Below the pieces are notes generated by a model. That model was not told the DNA's origin, ran no database searches, and saw nothing but the letters and a program-made list of their open reading frames with translations. From Pseudonocardia sp. (GTDB taxonomy: Bacteria; Actinomycetota; Actinomycetes; Mycobacteriales; Pseudonocardiaceae): DNA of 36,755 nt. The position numbers and the translations under genes are program-made. This document shows positions 8,205 to 21,025 of the stretch, one piece after another. The DNA is taken from the NCBI GenBank assembly GCA_029263115.1, contig JAJCYC010000080.1:1-36755 (forward strand), written 5' to 3'. Every line of letters starts with the position of its first letter. Position 1 is the stretch's first letter.

Positions 8205-11200
8205 ATGCCCGACGTGACCCGTCCGGTACTGGTGCGTGCCCCGCGCCGGGGTGCGGCGCCGCTGGTCCGGGATGCCGCCACGGATCGGGTGCTTGCGCAC
8301 CGGGTGGGGCTGCTGCGGGTGCTCGGCGGGCCCGGCACCGGCAAGACCACGGTGCTGCTCGAGTCGGTCCGTCGCCGGCTGGCGGCCGGGGGCGATCCGG
8401 AGCGGTTGCTGATGCTGGTCGGCAGCCGCCGCGCCGCGGGCGAGTTGCGGGAGCGCATCACCGCCGGGATGCGGGCCGGTGCCGGCCCGGGCTTCGGCGG
8501 CACGGTCCGCGAACCCCTGGTGCGCACCGTGCACTCGTACGCGTTCGGGCTGCTCCGACTGCACGCGGCGCGGTCCGGAGCCCCGCCGCCGCGGCTGTTG
8601 GCCGGTCCGGAGCAGGACGCGGTCGTTCGGGAGCTACTGGCCGGTGAGCTGACCGGCGACGTGCCCGGTTCGGACTGGCCGGACCGGCTGCGGCCGGCGC
8701 TCGGTCTGCCGGGCTTCGCTGCCGAGCTGCGTGAGCTGCTCCTGCGGGCGGCCGAGCGGGGCCTCGGACCTGACGACCTCACCGACCTCGGGCTGCGCTC
8801 GGAGCTTCCGGAGTGGGTGGCGGCCGGCCGCTTCTTCCGCGCCTACGAGCAGGTCACCCTGCTGCGCGGGTCGGCGGGCAGCGAGGCGCCGCAGGCCACC
8901 GCCGCCGCGTTGGACGCGGCCGAGCTGGTTTCGGTCGCGCTCGACGTGCTGGCCGCCGACCCGGAGATGCTGGCCGACGAGCGCCGGCGGATCCGCCACC
9001 TGGTGGTCGACGACGCCCAGGACCTGGACCCCCAGCAGATGCGGCTGATCGGGCTGCTCGGCTCGGCGTCGGAGACGTTCCTGCTGGCCGGCGACCCCGA
9101 TCAGGCGGTGCTCGGGTTCCGGGGCGCCGACTCGACAGTGTTGCGGGCCGCCGACCCGGACGGCGACCGGACCGTCCTGCTCACCCGGGACCACCGGGCC
9201 GCCACCGACCTGCGCACCGCCACCGCGCGGTTGGCCCAACGGCTGCCCGGCGCCGGCGCGGCGCGGCGGCGGGACGCCCCGCCCGGCCCGGAGCGCTCCG
9301 GGGTGCTGGCGGTGCGGGTGTTCTCCTCGGCGGCCCAGGAAGCGGGCTGGGTCGCCGACCGGCTGCGGCGGGCCCATCTCACCGACGGTGTGCCCTGGTC
9401 GGAGATGGCGGTGCTGGTGCGCTCGACGGTCCGTTCGCTGCCGGTGCTGCGCCGGGCGATGCTGGCCGCCGGGGTGCCGATGGGGGTGCCGGCCGACGAG
9501 TTGCCGCTGTCCCGCCAGCCCGCGGTCGTGCCGTTCCTGCTGCTGCTGCGGTGCGCCGCCGACCCGGAGCGGATCGATGCGGACGCGGCGGTCGCCCTGC
9601 TCAGCTCGCCGCTGGGCGCGGCCGACCCGTTGCGGCTGCGCCGGCTGCGGCGGGGACTGCTGCGCCTGCGGGCGGCCGGCGGGCGGGTCGGCGGCCGGGT
9701 GGGCGCCGCCGGGGGAGCAGCCGGCGACGACGCCCAGGACGACGCCGTGTCGGGGGACCCGACCGGCGGTGACCCGACGGGTAGTGACGATTTGCTGGTC
9801 GCGGCCCTGCGGTCGGGCGCGGAAGGCGAGGTCGACCCGCTGCCCACGTTGCCGGAACGCGACACCGCCGGTCTGCGCCGGGTGGCGGGTCTACTCGGTA
9901 TCGCGCGGGCCGGCGCAGGCGAGGGGCTCAGCGCCGAGGAGGTGCTCTGGCGGGTCTGGCAGGCCAGCGGGCTGGCCACCCGGTGGGTGGGGGTGAGCAC
10001 GCACGCCGGCCCGGCCGGGGCGCAGGCCGACCGCGACCTGGACGCCGTGGTGGCGCTGTTCGAGTCGGCGGCCCGCTACACCGACCGGCTGCCCGGCGGC
10101 GGGAGCATCGAGGGGTTCGCCGAGTACGTCGCCGACCAGCGGATCCCGGGCAGCACCCTGGCGCCCCGGGCACCGCAGGGCGAGTCGGTGGCGGTGCTCA
10201 CCGCGCACGCCGCCCGCGGCCGGGAATGGCGGGTGGTCGCGGTGGCCGGGGCGCAGGAGGGCAGCTGGCCCGATCTGCGACTGCGTGGCACCCTGCTCGG
10301 CGTCGAGCGGCTGGTCGACACGGTCGCCGAGGTGGGTACCGCCGGCGGCGACTGGTCCACGTTGTCGCGCACCGCGCCGCTGCTGGCCGAGGAACGCCGG
10401 CTGTTCTACCTGGCCTGCACCCGGGCGCGGGACGCCCTGGTGGTGTCCGGGGTGCGGGGCGAGGACGAGCAGCCGTCCCGGTTCCTCGACGAGCTGGACC
10501 CGACCCCGCTGTCGGAGAGCGACGGGGTACGGCCGGTGAGCCGCCCGCCCCGGGCGTTGATCCTCGCCGAGCTGGTCGGGGAGCTGCGGCGGGTGGTGTG
10601 TGCTCCGGCGGGTCCGGACGACGACCTGCGGCGGCGGCAACGCGCGGTCGCCCAGCTGGCCCGGCTGGCCGAGGCCGGGGTCCCCGGCGCGCATCCGGAC
10701 AGCTGGTACGGGCTGGCCGACCCGTCCACCGACGACCCGTTGCGCGACCCGGACCAGCCGGCTCCGGTGTCACCGTCGGACGTCGAGAAGATCATGAAGT
10801 GTCCGCTGCGCTGGGTGCTGGAGCGGCACGGCGGCGACGACGGGGCCGCGCTGCCCTCGGTCACCGGCACGTTGGTGCACGCGTTGGTGCAGGCCAGCGC
10901 CTCCGGGGTGGGCGAGGCCGAGGTGGAGCAGGTCCTGCGGCACGCCTGGGCGGGGGTGGACGCCGGGGCGCCCTGGTTCGACCGTCGTGAGCTGGACCGG
11001 GTGCGCGGCATGCTGGCCGCCTTCCGCCGCTGGTTCGCCGACAGCCGCACCGGGCTGACCCAGGTCGCGGTGGAGCACGACATGGAGCTCGCGCTGCCCG
11101 CCGGGCCGGAGGGGCCGGCGTTACTGCTGCGCGGGCGGGTCGACCGGCTGGAGGCCGACGCCGAGGGCCGGCCGGTGATCGTCGACGTGAAGACCGGCAA

Positions 11201-11540
11201 GTCGGCGACCAGCGCCGCCGATGCCGCGGTGCATCCGCAGCTGGCGGTCTACCAGCTGGCCGCCGCGCTCGGCGCGTTCGGCGAGGTGCTGTCCAGCCGG
11301 GAGCCCGGCGGTGGTCGGCTGCTGTTCCTGGCCCACCGGGGTGCCGGGGACAAGGCGGCCGAGCGCACCCAGCCCGGCCTGGGGCCCGACGAGCTGGCGG
11401 GGTGGCGCCGGGAGCTGCACGCGTGCGCCGAGGCGACCCGCGCTGCGGGGTTCCGGGCCCGGGAGAACCCGGACTGCGGGCGGTGCCCGGTGCGCACCAG
11501 CTGCCCGGTCAGCGACGACGGCCGGGCGGTGCCCGGATGA
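8205..11540 (+). CDS. adnA: AdnA subunit of the AdnAB helicase-nuclease (UvrD-like motor plus RecB-type nuclease with Fe-S cysteines)
   Basis: A 1111-residue subunit of the actinobacterial end-resection machine. Walker A is 'GGPGTGKTT' at about 41-49; motif II is 'VVDDAQDLDPQQ' near 267, where the usual DExx is DDAQ; 'LLAGDPDQAVLGFRGAD' follows. The C-terminal nuclease domain has 'VIVDVKTGK' near 993 (PD-(D/E)xK core). Four cysteines frame it: 'MKCPLRW' near 865 and C-x2-C-x5-C near 1090, the pattern of an AddB-type Fe-S nuclease staple. ATG 8205 is preferred because the protein homology begins there; the ribosome-binding site is weak. adnB follows with an ATGA overlap, giving a 1:1 heterodimer operon, the order known in mycobacteria (Rv3202c-Rv3201c). 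Confidence 0.9.
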   Translation: MPDVTRPVLVRAPRRGAAPLVRDAATDRVLAHRVGLLRVLGGPGTGKTTVLLESVRRRLAAGGDPERLLMLVGSRRAAGELRERITAGMRAGAGPGFGGTVREPLVRTVHSYAFGLLRLHAARSGAPPPRLLAGPEQDAVVRELLAGELTGDVPGSDWPDRLRPALGLPGFAAELRELLLRAAERGLGPDDLTDLGLRSELPEWVAAGRFFRAYEQVTLLRGSAGSEAPQATAAALDAAELVSVALDVLAADPEMLADERRRIRHLVVDDAQDLDPQQMRLIGLLGSASETFLLAGDPDQAVLGFRGADSTVLRAADPDGDRTVLLTRDHRAATDLRTATARLAQRLPGAGAARRRDAPPGPERSGVLAVRVFSSAAQEAGWVADRLRRAHLTDGVPWSEMAVLVRSTVRSLPVLRRAMLAAGVPMGVPADELPLSRQPAVVPFLLLLRCAADPERIDADAAVALLSSPLGAADPLRLRRLRRGLLRLRAAGGRVGGRVGAAGGAAGDDAQDDAVSGDPTGGDPTGSDDLLVAALRSGAEGEVDPLPTLPERDTAGLRRVAGLLGIARAGAGEGLSAEEVLWRVWQASGLATRWVGVSTHAGPAGAQADRDLDAVVALFESAARYTDRLPGGGSIEGFAEYVADQRIPGSTLAPRAPQGESVAVLTAHAARGREWRVVAVAGAQEGSWPDLRLRGTLLGVERLVDTVAEVGTAGGDWSTLSRTAPLLAEERRLFYLACTRARDALVVSGVRGEDEQPSRFLDELDPTPLSESDGVRPVSRPPRALILAELVGELRRVVCAPAGPDDDLRRRQRAVAQLARLAEAGVPGAHPDSWYGLADPSTDDPLRDPDQPAPVSPSDVEKIMKCPLRWVLERHGGDDGAALPSVTGTLVHALVQASASGVGEAEVEQVLRHAWAGVDAGAPWFDRRELDRVRGMLAAFRRWFADSRTGLTQVAVEHDMELALPAGPEGPALLLRGRVDRLEADAEGRPVIVDVKTGKSATSAADAAVHPQLAVYQLAAALGAFGEVLSSREPGGGRLLFLAHRGAGDKAAERTQPGLGPDELAGWRRELHACAEATRAAGFRARENPDCGRCPVRTSCPVSDDGRAVPG

Positions 11541-14500
11541 CCGCCGACCGGTCGCCGCCGGGCGGGCACCGGACGGATGCCGTGCTGACGGCGGACCGGG
11601 CGCCGCTGACCCCGGCCCGGCTGGCGTCCGCGCTAGGTATGCCGCTGCCCACCCCCGAACAGGCAGCGGTGATCACCGCGCCGGTCGAGCCGGCCCTGGT
11701 GGTGGCGGGGGCGGGCGCGGGCAAGACCGAGACGATGGCCGCCCGGGTGGTGTGGCTGGTGGCCACCGGCGCGGTGCTGCCCGAACAGGTGCTCGGGCTG
11801 ACGTTCACCCGCAAGGCCGCCCAGCAGCTGGCCGACCGGGTGCGGTCCCGGCTGCGTCGCCTGGCCGGGTCGGACCTGCTCGACGAGCTCGACCCGACCG
11901 GCCGTCGGCGCGCGGCGGTGCTGGCCGGCGACGTCACGGTCGCCACCTACCACGCCTACGCCGGGCGGTTGGTGGCCGAGCACGCGCTGCGGCTGCCCGC
12001 CGAGCCCGGCGCCCGGCTGCTCTCGGAGACCGCCGCGTGGCAGCTGGCGCACCGGGTGGTGTCCACCTGGTCGGCCGACCTGGACACCGAGAAGGTGCCC
12101 GCCACCATCACCGGCTACCTGCTGAATCTGGCCGGTGAGCTCGGCGAGCACCTGGTCGACCCCGACCAGCTGGCCGCGCACGCGGCGGAGTTCGTCGCGC
12201 TGGTCGGGAACGCGCCGAGGGCCAAGGGTCAACGCACGGCGATCAGCGGCGAGCTGCGCAAGATCCTGGACGCCCAGCGGATGCGTGCCACATTGCTGCC
12301 GCTGCTGGCCGCGTTCACCGCGCGCAAACGGGCCGAGCGGGCACACGACTTCGCCGACCAGATGAGCATCGCCGCTCGCATCGCCGAGCAGCACCCGGTG
12401 GTCGGAGCGGGGGAGCGGGAGCTGTACCGCGCGGTGCTGCTCGACGAGTACCAGGACACCGGGCACGCCCAGCGGGTACTGCTGCGTGCGCTGTTCCGCA
12501 CCGGTCCGCAGGAGCCGCCGCTGGCCCTGACCGCTGTGGGCGACCCCTGCCAGTCGATCTACGGGTGGCGCGGGGCGAGCGCGGCGAACCTGCCCCGGTT
12601 CGGCACCGACTTCCCCCGGCTCGACGCCGACGGGCGCCGGGTGGCCGCCCGCGAGTACGGGCTGCTGACCAGTTTCCGGAATCCGGCCGAGGTCCTGGAG
12701 CTGGCCAACGTGGTGTCCGCGCCGCTGCGCGACCCGGCCGGCGGCGGGTCGGTACGGGTCGACGAGCTGCGGCCCCGGCCGGGCGCGCCGGCCGGGACCG
12801 TGCGGGTGGCGTTGCACCCGGACGTGGCCGCCGAGTTGAGCTGGGTGGCCGATGCGCTGGCCGACCGGTGGCACGCGAAGGTCGACGCCGGCGCGCCGCC
12901 GCCCACGGCCGCGGTCCTGGTCCGCCGCCGCGCCGACATGGCGCCGCTGGCCGCCGCGCTGCGCGGGCGTGGGCTGCCGGTCGAGGTGGTCGGGCGCGGC
13001 GGGCTGCTCGCCGAGCCCGAGGTGCGCGACCTGGTCAGCGCGCTGCGGCTGGTGGCCGACCCGCTCGCCGGCACCGCCGCGGTGCGGCTGCTCACCGGTG
13101 CCCGGTGGCGGCTGGGTGTGGCCGACCTGGCCGCGCTCTGGCGGCGGGCCAAGGAGCTGGCCCGGCCGCTGGAGGTACCCGCTGCTCGCGCCCCCGCCTC
13201 GGGACCTGGGTCGCCGGTGGCCGGGGCGGTGCCGGGCGAGCACGCCGAGCAGGCCGGCCTGGTCGACGCGTTGGACGATCCGGGACCCCGCGAGCGGTAC
13301 TCCGAGGTCGGCCACCGGCGGATCCGCCGGCTGTCGGCGGAGCTCGACCACCTGCGCGGCCGTGCTGGCGGCGCCGGCACCGCGGGGTGGGCCGGGCTGG
13401 CGGACCTGGTCGCCGACGTCGAACGGGCGTTGCTGCTCGACGCGGAGACCGCCGCCCGGCCCGGTCCGGTCGGCCGGGTGCACCTCGACGCGTTCGCCGA
13501 CGTGGTCGCCGACTTCTCCGCCGGCGCCGAGGTGCCCACGCTGCCCGCGCTGCTGGACTACCTGTCCGCGGCCGAGGACGCCGAGGACGGGCTGAGCCCA
13601 GGTGAGGTGGAGGTGGCGACCGACCGGGTGCAGATCCTGACGGTGCACGCCGCGAAGGGGTTGGAGTGGGAACTGGTCGCGGTGCCGCACCTGGTGGACA
13701 AGGTGTTTCCCGGGCAGCGCCGCAGCGGAACCTGGCTGACCAACCCGGCCGAGCTGCCGGTGCGGCTGCGCGGCGACGCCCCCGACCTGCCGGAGCTGCT
13801 GCTGCCGGTCGACGGCGACCGCAGGCAGATGGTCACCGCGCTGGACGAGCACAAGGACGCCCTGGAGACGCGCCGGCTGGACGAGGAGCGGCGGCTGCTC
13901 TACGTGGCGCTGACCCGCGCCGAGCACTGCCTGCTGGTGTCCGGGCACTGGTGGGCCGGCACCGAGAGCCCCCGCGGCCCGTCGCTGTTCCTGGCCGAGG
14001 TGGCAGAGGCGGCGGCCCGGCTCGCGCAGGACTCCCCCGGGGTGCTCGTCGAGCACTGGGCGCCGCCCCCAGCGGACGGTGTGCCCAACCCGCTGACCGC
14101 CACCCCCCGCGAGGAGAGCTGGCCCGCCGACCCGCTCGGTCATCGCCGCGCCGACGTCGCCCGTGGCGCCGAGCTGGTGCGCGAGGAGCTGCGTCGCCGC
14201 CTCCGCGCCGACCCGCACGCGGTCGAACCCACCCAGCTGAGCCTGTTCGAGTCGGCTGTCCCTGCCCCGGGCGGGCACGGGGTCGGGGTGGCGCCGGCCA
14301 CCGAGGAGGCGGACCAGGAGCCGGCGGCCGGCGAGGCGGTGGACCAGGAGTCGGTGGCGGACCCGGAGGGGGAGGCGGACCCGGAGGGTTGGGCGGCAGA
14401 TGTGGAAGCCCTGCTGGCCGAGCGCGCGGCGGCCCGGTCCGCCCGGCCCTCGGTGGCCCTGCCCGCCGCGTTGTCGGTGAGCCAGCTGGTCGAGCTCGCC

Positions 14501-15112
14501 GCCGATCCGGATGCGCTGGCCGCCCGGTTGCGCCGCCCGATGCCTTTCCCACCGAACCCGCACGCCCGCCGGGGGACCGCGTTCCATGCGTGGTTGGAGC
14601 AGCGGTTCGGCGCCACCCGCTTGCTCGACCTCGACGAGCTGCCGGGCGCCGGCGACGACGGCGCGGCGCGTGACGACGAGCTGGACGCGTTGCGCCAGGC
14701 GTTCCTGGCGTCCGCGTGGGCCGAGCGGCGCCCGATCGAGGTCGAGGTTCCCTTCGAGACCGTGCTCGTCGACGACGGTGGCGATCGGGCCGGTGGCGAG
14801 CGCGCCGGGGGCGCCGGGATCACCGTGCGCGGCCGGATGGACGCCGTCTTCGCAGACCCCGACGGTGGGGTGACCGTGGTGGACTGGAAGACCGGAGCGG
14901 TACCCGACGAGAGCCGGCTACCGGCGCTGAGCGTGCAGCTGGCCGCCTACCGGCTGGCGTGGGCGGCGCTGTCCGGAACTGAACTGGACAACGTGCGGGC
15001 GGCGTTCCACTACGTACGGGCCGATGTCACGCTGCGCCCGGCCGATCTGCTCGACGCCGCCGGGCTGCGCGACCTCCTGCGCCCGGTGCCGGCGGCCGCG
15101 GACCGCCCCTGA
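11537..15112 (+). CDS. adnB: AdnB subunit of the AdnAB helicase-nuclease (lead motor)
   Basis: A 1191-residue UvrD-family helicase with a C-terminal RecB-like nuclease. Walker A is 'VVAGAGAGKTETM' near residue 60; motif II is 'VLLDEYQDTGHAQ' near 301, the intact DExx form that AdnA lacks; 'GDPCQSIYGWRGAS' lies near 335. The late helicase motif '[15 protein letters not shown]' is near 700, and 'RLLYVALTRAEHCLL' follows. The nuclease core is 'VTVVDWKTGAVPDESRL' near 1115, with 'QLAAYRLAW' completing it. ATG 11537 overlaps the adnA stop by 4 bp. An acidic linker rich in E, A, D and G (about 915-955) separates motor and nuclease. In mycobacteria AdnB drives translocation and both nucleases cut one strand each; that division of labour is inferred here from motif integrity. 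Confidence 0.92.
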   Translation: MTADRSPPGGHRTDAVLTADRAPLTPARLASALGMPLPTPEQAAVITAPVEPALVVAGAGAGKTETMAARVVWLVATGAVLPEQVLGLTFTRKAAQQLADRVRSRLRRLAGSDLLDELDPTGRRRAAVLAGDVTVATYHAYAGRLVAEHALRLPAEPGARLLSETAAWQLAHRVVSTWSADLDTEKVPATITGYLLNLAGELGEHLVDPDQLAAHAAEFVALVGNAPRAKGQRTAISGELRKILDAQRMRATLLPLLAAFTARKRAERAHDFADQMSIAARIAEQHPVVGAGERELYRAVLLDEYQDTGHAQRVLLRALFRTGPQEPPLALTAVGDPCQSIYGWRGASAANLPRFGTDFPRLDADGRRVAAREYGLLTSFRNPAEVLELANVVSAPLRDPAGGGSVRVDELRPRPGAPAGTVRVALHPDVAAELSWVADALADRWHAKVDAGAPPPTAAVLVRRRADMAPLAAALRGRGLPVEVVGRGGLLAEPEVRDLVSALRLVADPLAGTAAVRLLTGARWRLGVADLAALWRRAKELARPLEVPAARAPASGPGSPVAGAVPGEHAEQAGLVDALDDPGPRERYSEVGHRRIRRLSAELDHLRGRAGGAGTAGWAGLADLVADVERALLLDAETAARPGPVGRVHLDAFADVVADFSAGAEVPTLPALLDYLSAAEDAEDGLSPGEVEVATDRVQILTVHAAKGLEWELVAVPHLVDKVFPGQRRSGTWLTNPAELPVRLRGDAPDLPELLLPVDGDRRQMVTALDEHKDALETRRLDEERRLLYVALTRAEHCLLVSGHWWAGTESPRGPSLFLAEVAEAAARLAQDSPGVLVEHWAPPPADGVPNPLTATPREESWPADPLGHRRADVARGAELVREELRRRLRADPHAVEPTQLSLFESAVPAPGGHGVGVAPATEEADQEPAAGEAVDQESVADPEGEADPEGWAADVEALLAERAAARSARPSVALPAALSVSQLVELAADPDALAARLRRPMPFPPNPHARRGTAFHAWLEQRFGATRLLDLDELPGAGDDGAARDDELDALRQAFLASAWAERRPIEVEVPFETVLVDDGGDRAGGERAGGAGITVRGRMDAVFADPDGGVTVVDWKTGAVPDESRLPALSVQLAAYRLAWAALSGTELDNVRAAFHYVRADVTLRPADLLDAAGLRDLLRPVPAAADRP

Positions 15113-15113
15113 C

Positions 15114-15506
15114 TCAGCCGATCGCCGGCGCCTGCGCGGGCGGAGCGGAGTTCCGGACCCGCAGAGCCCAGATCACCAGGGGGATCTGCAGCGGGAGCCG
15201 GCCGTAGGCGGCAACCCGCTCCCAGAGCGACCGGTCGGACCAGTCCACCGCCATCTTGATGTTCGCCGGGAAGACCGCGATGAACAGCACGGCGGCGAGC
15301 AGGGCGCCGAGTCGACGTGTGCGCGGGAAGGCGACCACAGCGGCGGTGGCGATCTCCACGACACCGGAACCGTACGTCCAGGCCCGCGCGTCGCCGGGCA
15401 GCAGCTCGGGAACCACGCTGTCGAAGAAGCGGGGGACGACGAAGTGGGCGGCTCCAGCGGCGGCCAGGAAGCCGGCGAGTGCGGTGCCGGCGGTGATTCG
15501 ACTCAT
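15114..15506 (-). CDS. DoxX-like four-TM membrane protein
   Basis: A 130-residue membrane protein with about four hydrophobic segments ('AGTALAGFLAAAGAAHFVV', 'IATAAVVAF', 'LGALLAAVLFIAVFPA', 'LQIPLVIWAL'). The pattern 'AHFVVPRFFDSVVP', 'YGSGVVEIATA' and 'FPANIKMAVDW' fits the DoxX-like family. Related proteins are loosely linked to redox or thiol stress in mycobacteria, but I cannot assign a substrate. The ATG at 15506 is the natural start. The stop is 1 bp from the adnB stop, so the genes converge without a terminator I can see. Confidence 0.75.
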   Translation of the reverse strand: MSRITAGTALAGFLAAAGAAHFVVPRFFDSVVPELLPGDARAWTYGSGVVEIATAAVVAFPRTRRLGALLAAVLFIAVFPANIKMAVDWSDRSLWERVAAYGRLPLQIPLVIWALRVRNSAPPAQAPAIG

Positions 15507-15509
15507 GAG

Positions 15510-16341
15510 GCAACGGTCTCAGCACCGGCCGCGGCGGCCCGGGGCGACACTCCGTACCTGCCCGGCCGAGGGTTCCTGGCCGCCACCGCATGGGTCAGCC
15601 GGTGTTTCGCCGCCCGCCGCCGGCGGTGGGGTGACCCGGCGGCCACGGCCTGCGTGGCGCTGGGCCGGCCGGAGCTGGGCCGCCCGGCGCGGACACTCGG
15701 TAGCGCGGTCCGGCTGGGCCGGTCCGCTCGAGCTGCCCGGCGACGGGATCGCGTGCCGCCCCGGCCCGGTGGGCGAACCGGGCGGACGGATGGCGATCGA
15801 GGCAGGCGGCGACCTGGTCGCGCCGGGCGTACTGGGCGGCGATGTCGGCGACCACCCCGGACCAGGCGCCGCACCGGGCCGGCGCCGCGACGAGTTCCTC
15901 GAGCAGGGCCACCGGGACGTGGATCTCCACCAGTCCGCCGCGCCGGCGGGTGGCCGGGGGTGCCTCCGACCCGGGCCGCCGCCGGATCGGTCCGGCGAGC
16001 ACGAGACGGCCGGCGGCATCGGTGACCGCGAATCGCCAGACGGTGCCCCGATGCTGGGCGGCGATCAGTCCTCGGGCCACCTCGCTGGGCACCGGGACGC
16101 GCCCGGCGATCGTCCCGGGGCGGTCCTCCAGCCCCATCACGGTGGCCAGGCCGACCCGGATCCGGACCCCGCCCGGCGCACCGGGATCGCCGCTACCGGG
16201 GGATGGCGCCGGCCGGGGCACCACGCTCGCAAGCGGGGCCGGGGAATCGTGCGTGGCCGGAGCGTCGCGGAGCGCCGCCGCGGCGGGCCGTGGGCCGGGA
16301 AGGGGAGCCGCAGGGCTGGGGGACATCGGACCGATGTGCAT
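15510..16341 (-). pseudogene. Decayed DUF222-HNH endonuclease (13E12-repeat type)
   Basis: The frame starting at ATG 16341 reads a Pro/Ala-rich leader and then the C-terminal half of a DUF222 protein: 'VRIRVGLATVMGLEDRPG', 'VPVPSEVARGL', 'TVWRFAVTDAAGRLV' and 'GGLVEIHVPVALLEELVA'. The long N-terminal DUF222 region is missing. The HNH part is degraded: 'RVSAPGGPAPAG' stands where RxxCxxPGC is expected, so the zinc cysteines are lost. After 'HPTAGG...NTG' the frame stops at 15595, while the expected HNH tail continues in another frame as 'AKHRLTHAVAARNPRPGRY' and 'VSPR'. I read this as internal deletion plus at least one frameshift. The exact 3' limit is approximate. A LexA-type box remains at its start. 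Confidence 0.65.
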
Positions 16342-16344
16342 GAA

Positions 16345-16360
16345 TCGAACGTACGTGCGA
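16345..16360. promoter_or_regulatory. LexA/SOS box upstream of the decayed DUF222-HNH gene
   Basis: TCGAAC-GTAC-GTGCGA matches the actinobacterial SOS box TCGAAC-N4-GTTCGA at 11 of 12 fixed positions. It lies 3 bp from the ATG at 16341, where a repressor would block a leaderless start. Members of the 13E12/DUF222 family in M. tuberculosis are known LexA-regulated genes, so box and gene type agree. Confidence 0.65.
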
Positions 16361-16617
16361 ACCCCGACAGCTTCTGGTCGCCGACGGGTCAGGGAGGGCC
16401 CGATTCACTCGATCGGGTCCACTTCGGTCGACCGCTCCGCAGGGTGGTCGGCCGGTGGTTCCCAGGCAGGTCCCGGTGCCGGAGGACGCCGCGGCGGGCC
16501 CGCTGGCCCGACGGAATGGCCGCGAGGATCGCGCTGCTCGGCTACGCCGGTCATGGCCGCACGACTCCAGCCGGGTCGGCGCCGGATCGGCGACACGCCG
16601 CATCTACGCTCTGCGCC
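16361..16617. other. Intergenic region before the potassium channel gene
   Basis: About 257 bp without a gene I can support. It contains a hairpin with arms CCCGAT/ATCGGG (16399-16417, 7-nt loop) of unknown role and the -10-like box of the channel gene. Confidence 0.45.
16605..16610 (+). promoter_or_regulatory. -10-like box for a leaderless start of the channel gene
   Basis: TACGCT (consensus TANNNT) ends 7 nt before GTG 16618. This spacing would put the transcription start at the start codon. No clear -35 is seen. Confidence 0.4.
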
Positions 16618-20184
<3,567 letters not shown>

Positions 20185-20188
<4 letters not shown>

Positions 20189-20862
20189 CTCGGCGGTCCG
20201 TCGACCCGCAGCACGTAACCCAGTCCGCGCACGGTGTGCAGCAGCTTCGGGTCGCCGAGCTTGCGGCGCAGCGCGGAGATGTGCACCTCCACCAGGTTCG
20301 GGTCGAAATCCTGATAACCCCAGACCGAGGTGAGCAGCTGCGCCTTGCTCAACACCCGACCGCGGTGCGCGGCGAGTTGCTCCAGCAACCGGCGCTCGGT
20401 CGCGGTCAGCTCGATCGGGCGCCCGGCGCGCAGCACGGTGCCCGCCGCGGCGTCCAGCACCAGGTCACCCACCTGGACCACCGACGGCGTTCGACCCAGC
20501 CGGCGTAGCACCGCGGTCACCCGGGCCACCAGTTCGGCCAGCACGAATGGCTTGACCAGGTAATCATCGGCACCGCCGTGCAACCCGCGCAGCCGGTCGT
20601 CGATGCCGTCGCGGGCGGTGAGCAGCAGCACCCCGGCGTCGCTGTGCCGGCGCACCACGTCCAGCAGCGCGAACCCGTCGCGGCCGGGCAGCATCACGTC
20701 CAGCACCACCAGGTCGGGGCGGAAGGTGGCCAGGTCGCGCTCCACATCACGCCCGCAGGCCCGACCGGTGACCTCGAACCCCGCATCGGCGAGCCCGGTC
20801 AGCACGGCGGCCAGGATCGCCTCGGCGTCCTCCACCACCAGCACCCGGGCCTGTTCGCGCAC
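20185..20862 (-). CDS. OmpR/PhoB-type response regulator
   Basis: A 225-residue transcription regulator. The receiver domain has the acidic pair in 'VLVVEDAEA', the phospho-acceptor Asp55 in 'VVLDVMLPGRDGF', Thr82 in 'LLLTARDG' and Lys104 in 'YLVKPF'. The C-terminal winged helix has 'LTATERRLLEQLAAHRGRVL', 'LLTSVWGYQ', 'VEVHISALRRKLG' and 'TVRGLGYVLR'. GTG 20862 is taken as start because the receiver beta-1 begins four codons later; the frame continues upstream but only as antisense to the neighbouring gene. Its stop overlaps the kinase start (ATGA). It faces the DUF5666-like gene across a 163-bp region holding tandem heptamers at OmpR-like spacing. Confidence 0.92.
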
Positions 20863-20907
20863 CCGCCCATTCTGCGCCGCCGACGGCCGCCGCCCCGGCC
20901 GGGATCC

Positions 20908-20925
20908 GCTGAAGATCGGCTGAAG
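20908..20925. promoter_or_regulatory. Candidate response-regulator operator: direct heptamers with 11-bp period
   Basis: GCTGAAG occurs at 20908-20914 and 20919-20925, centred 11 bp apart, the usual spacing for tandem binding by an OmpR-type dimer. An inverted copy CTTCAGC is at 20958-20964. The repeats lie in the divergent region between the regulator and the 21026 gene. Confidence 0.5.
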
Positions 20926-21025
20926 CTTGCCGCCGGGGACCGGTATCCGCGGGAGTTCTTCAGCTTCGGCGAGCACCGTCGTCTCCAGGGGACGGGTACG
21001 GACCGTCCCACGAAAGGGAGTGGAC

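Noticed and set aside
11633-14587. 984-residue open frame on the minus strand opposite adnB
   Set aside because: It is a low-complexity Gly/Arg/Pro/His-rich translation mirroring the GC-rich third positions of adnB, with no recognisable domain. The same holds for the long antisense frames at 4750-6657, 21988-23154 and 33046-35478.
16399-16417. Hairpin CCCGAT/ATCGGG as terminator or operator
   Set aside because: Only 6 bp, no T-tract and no gene ending nearby; noted under the intergenic entry but no function is claimed.
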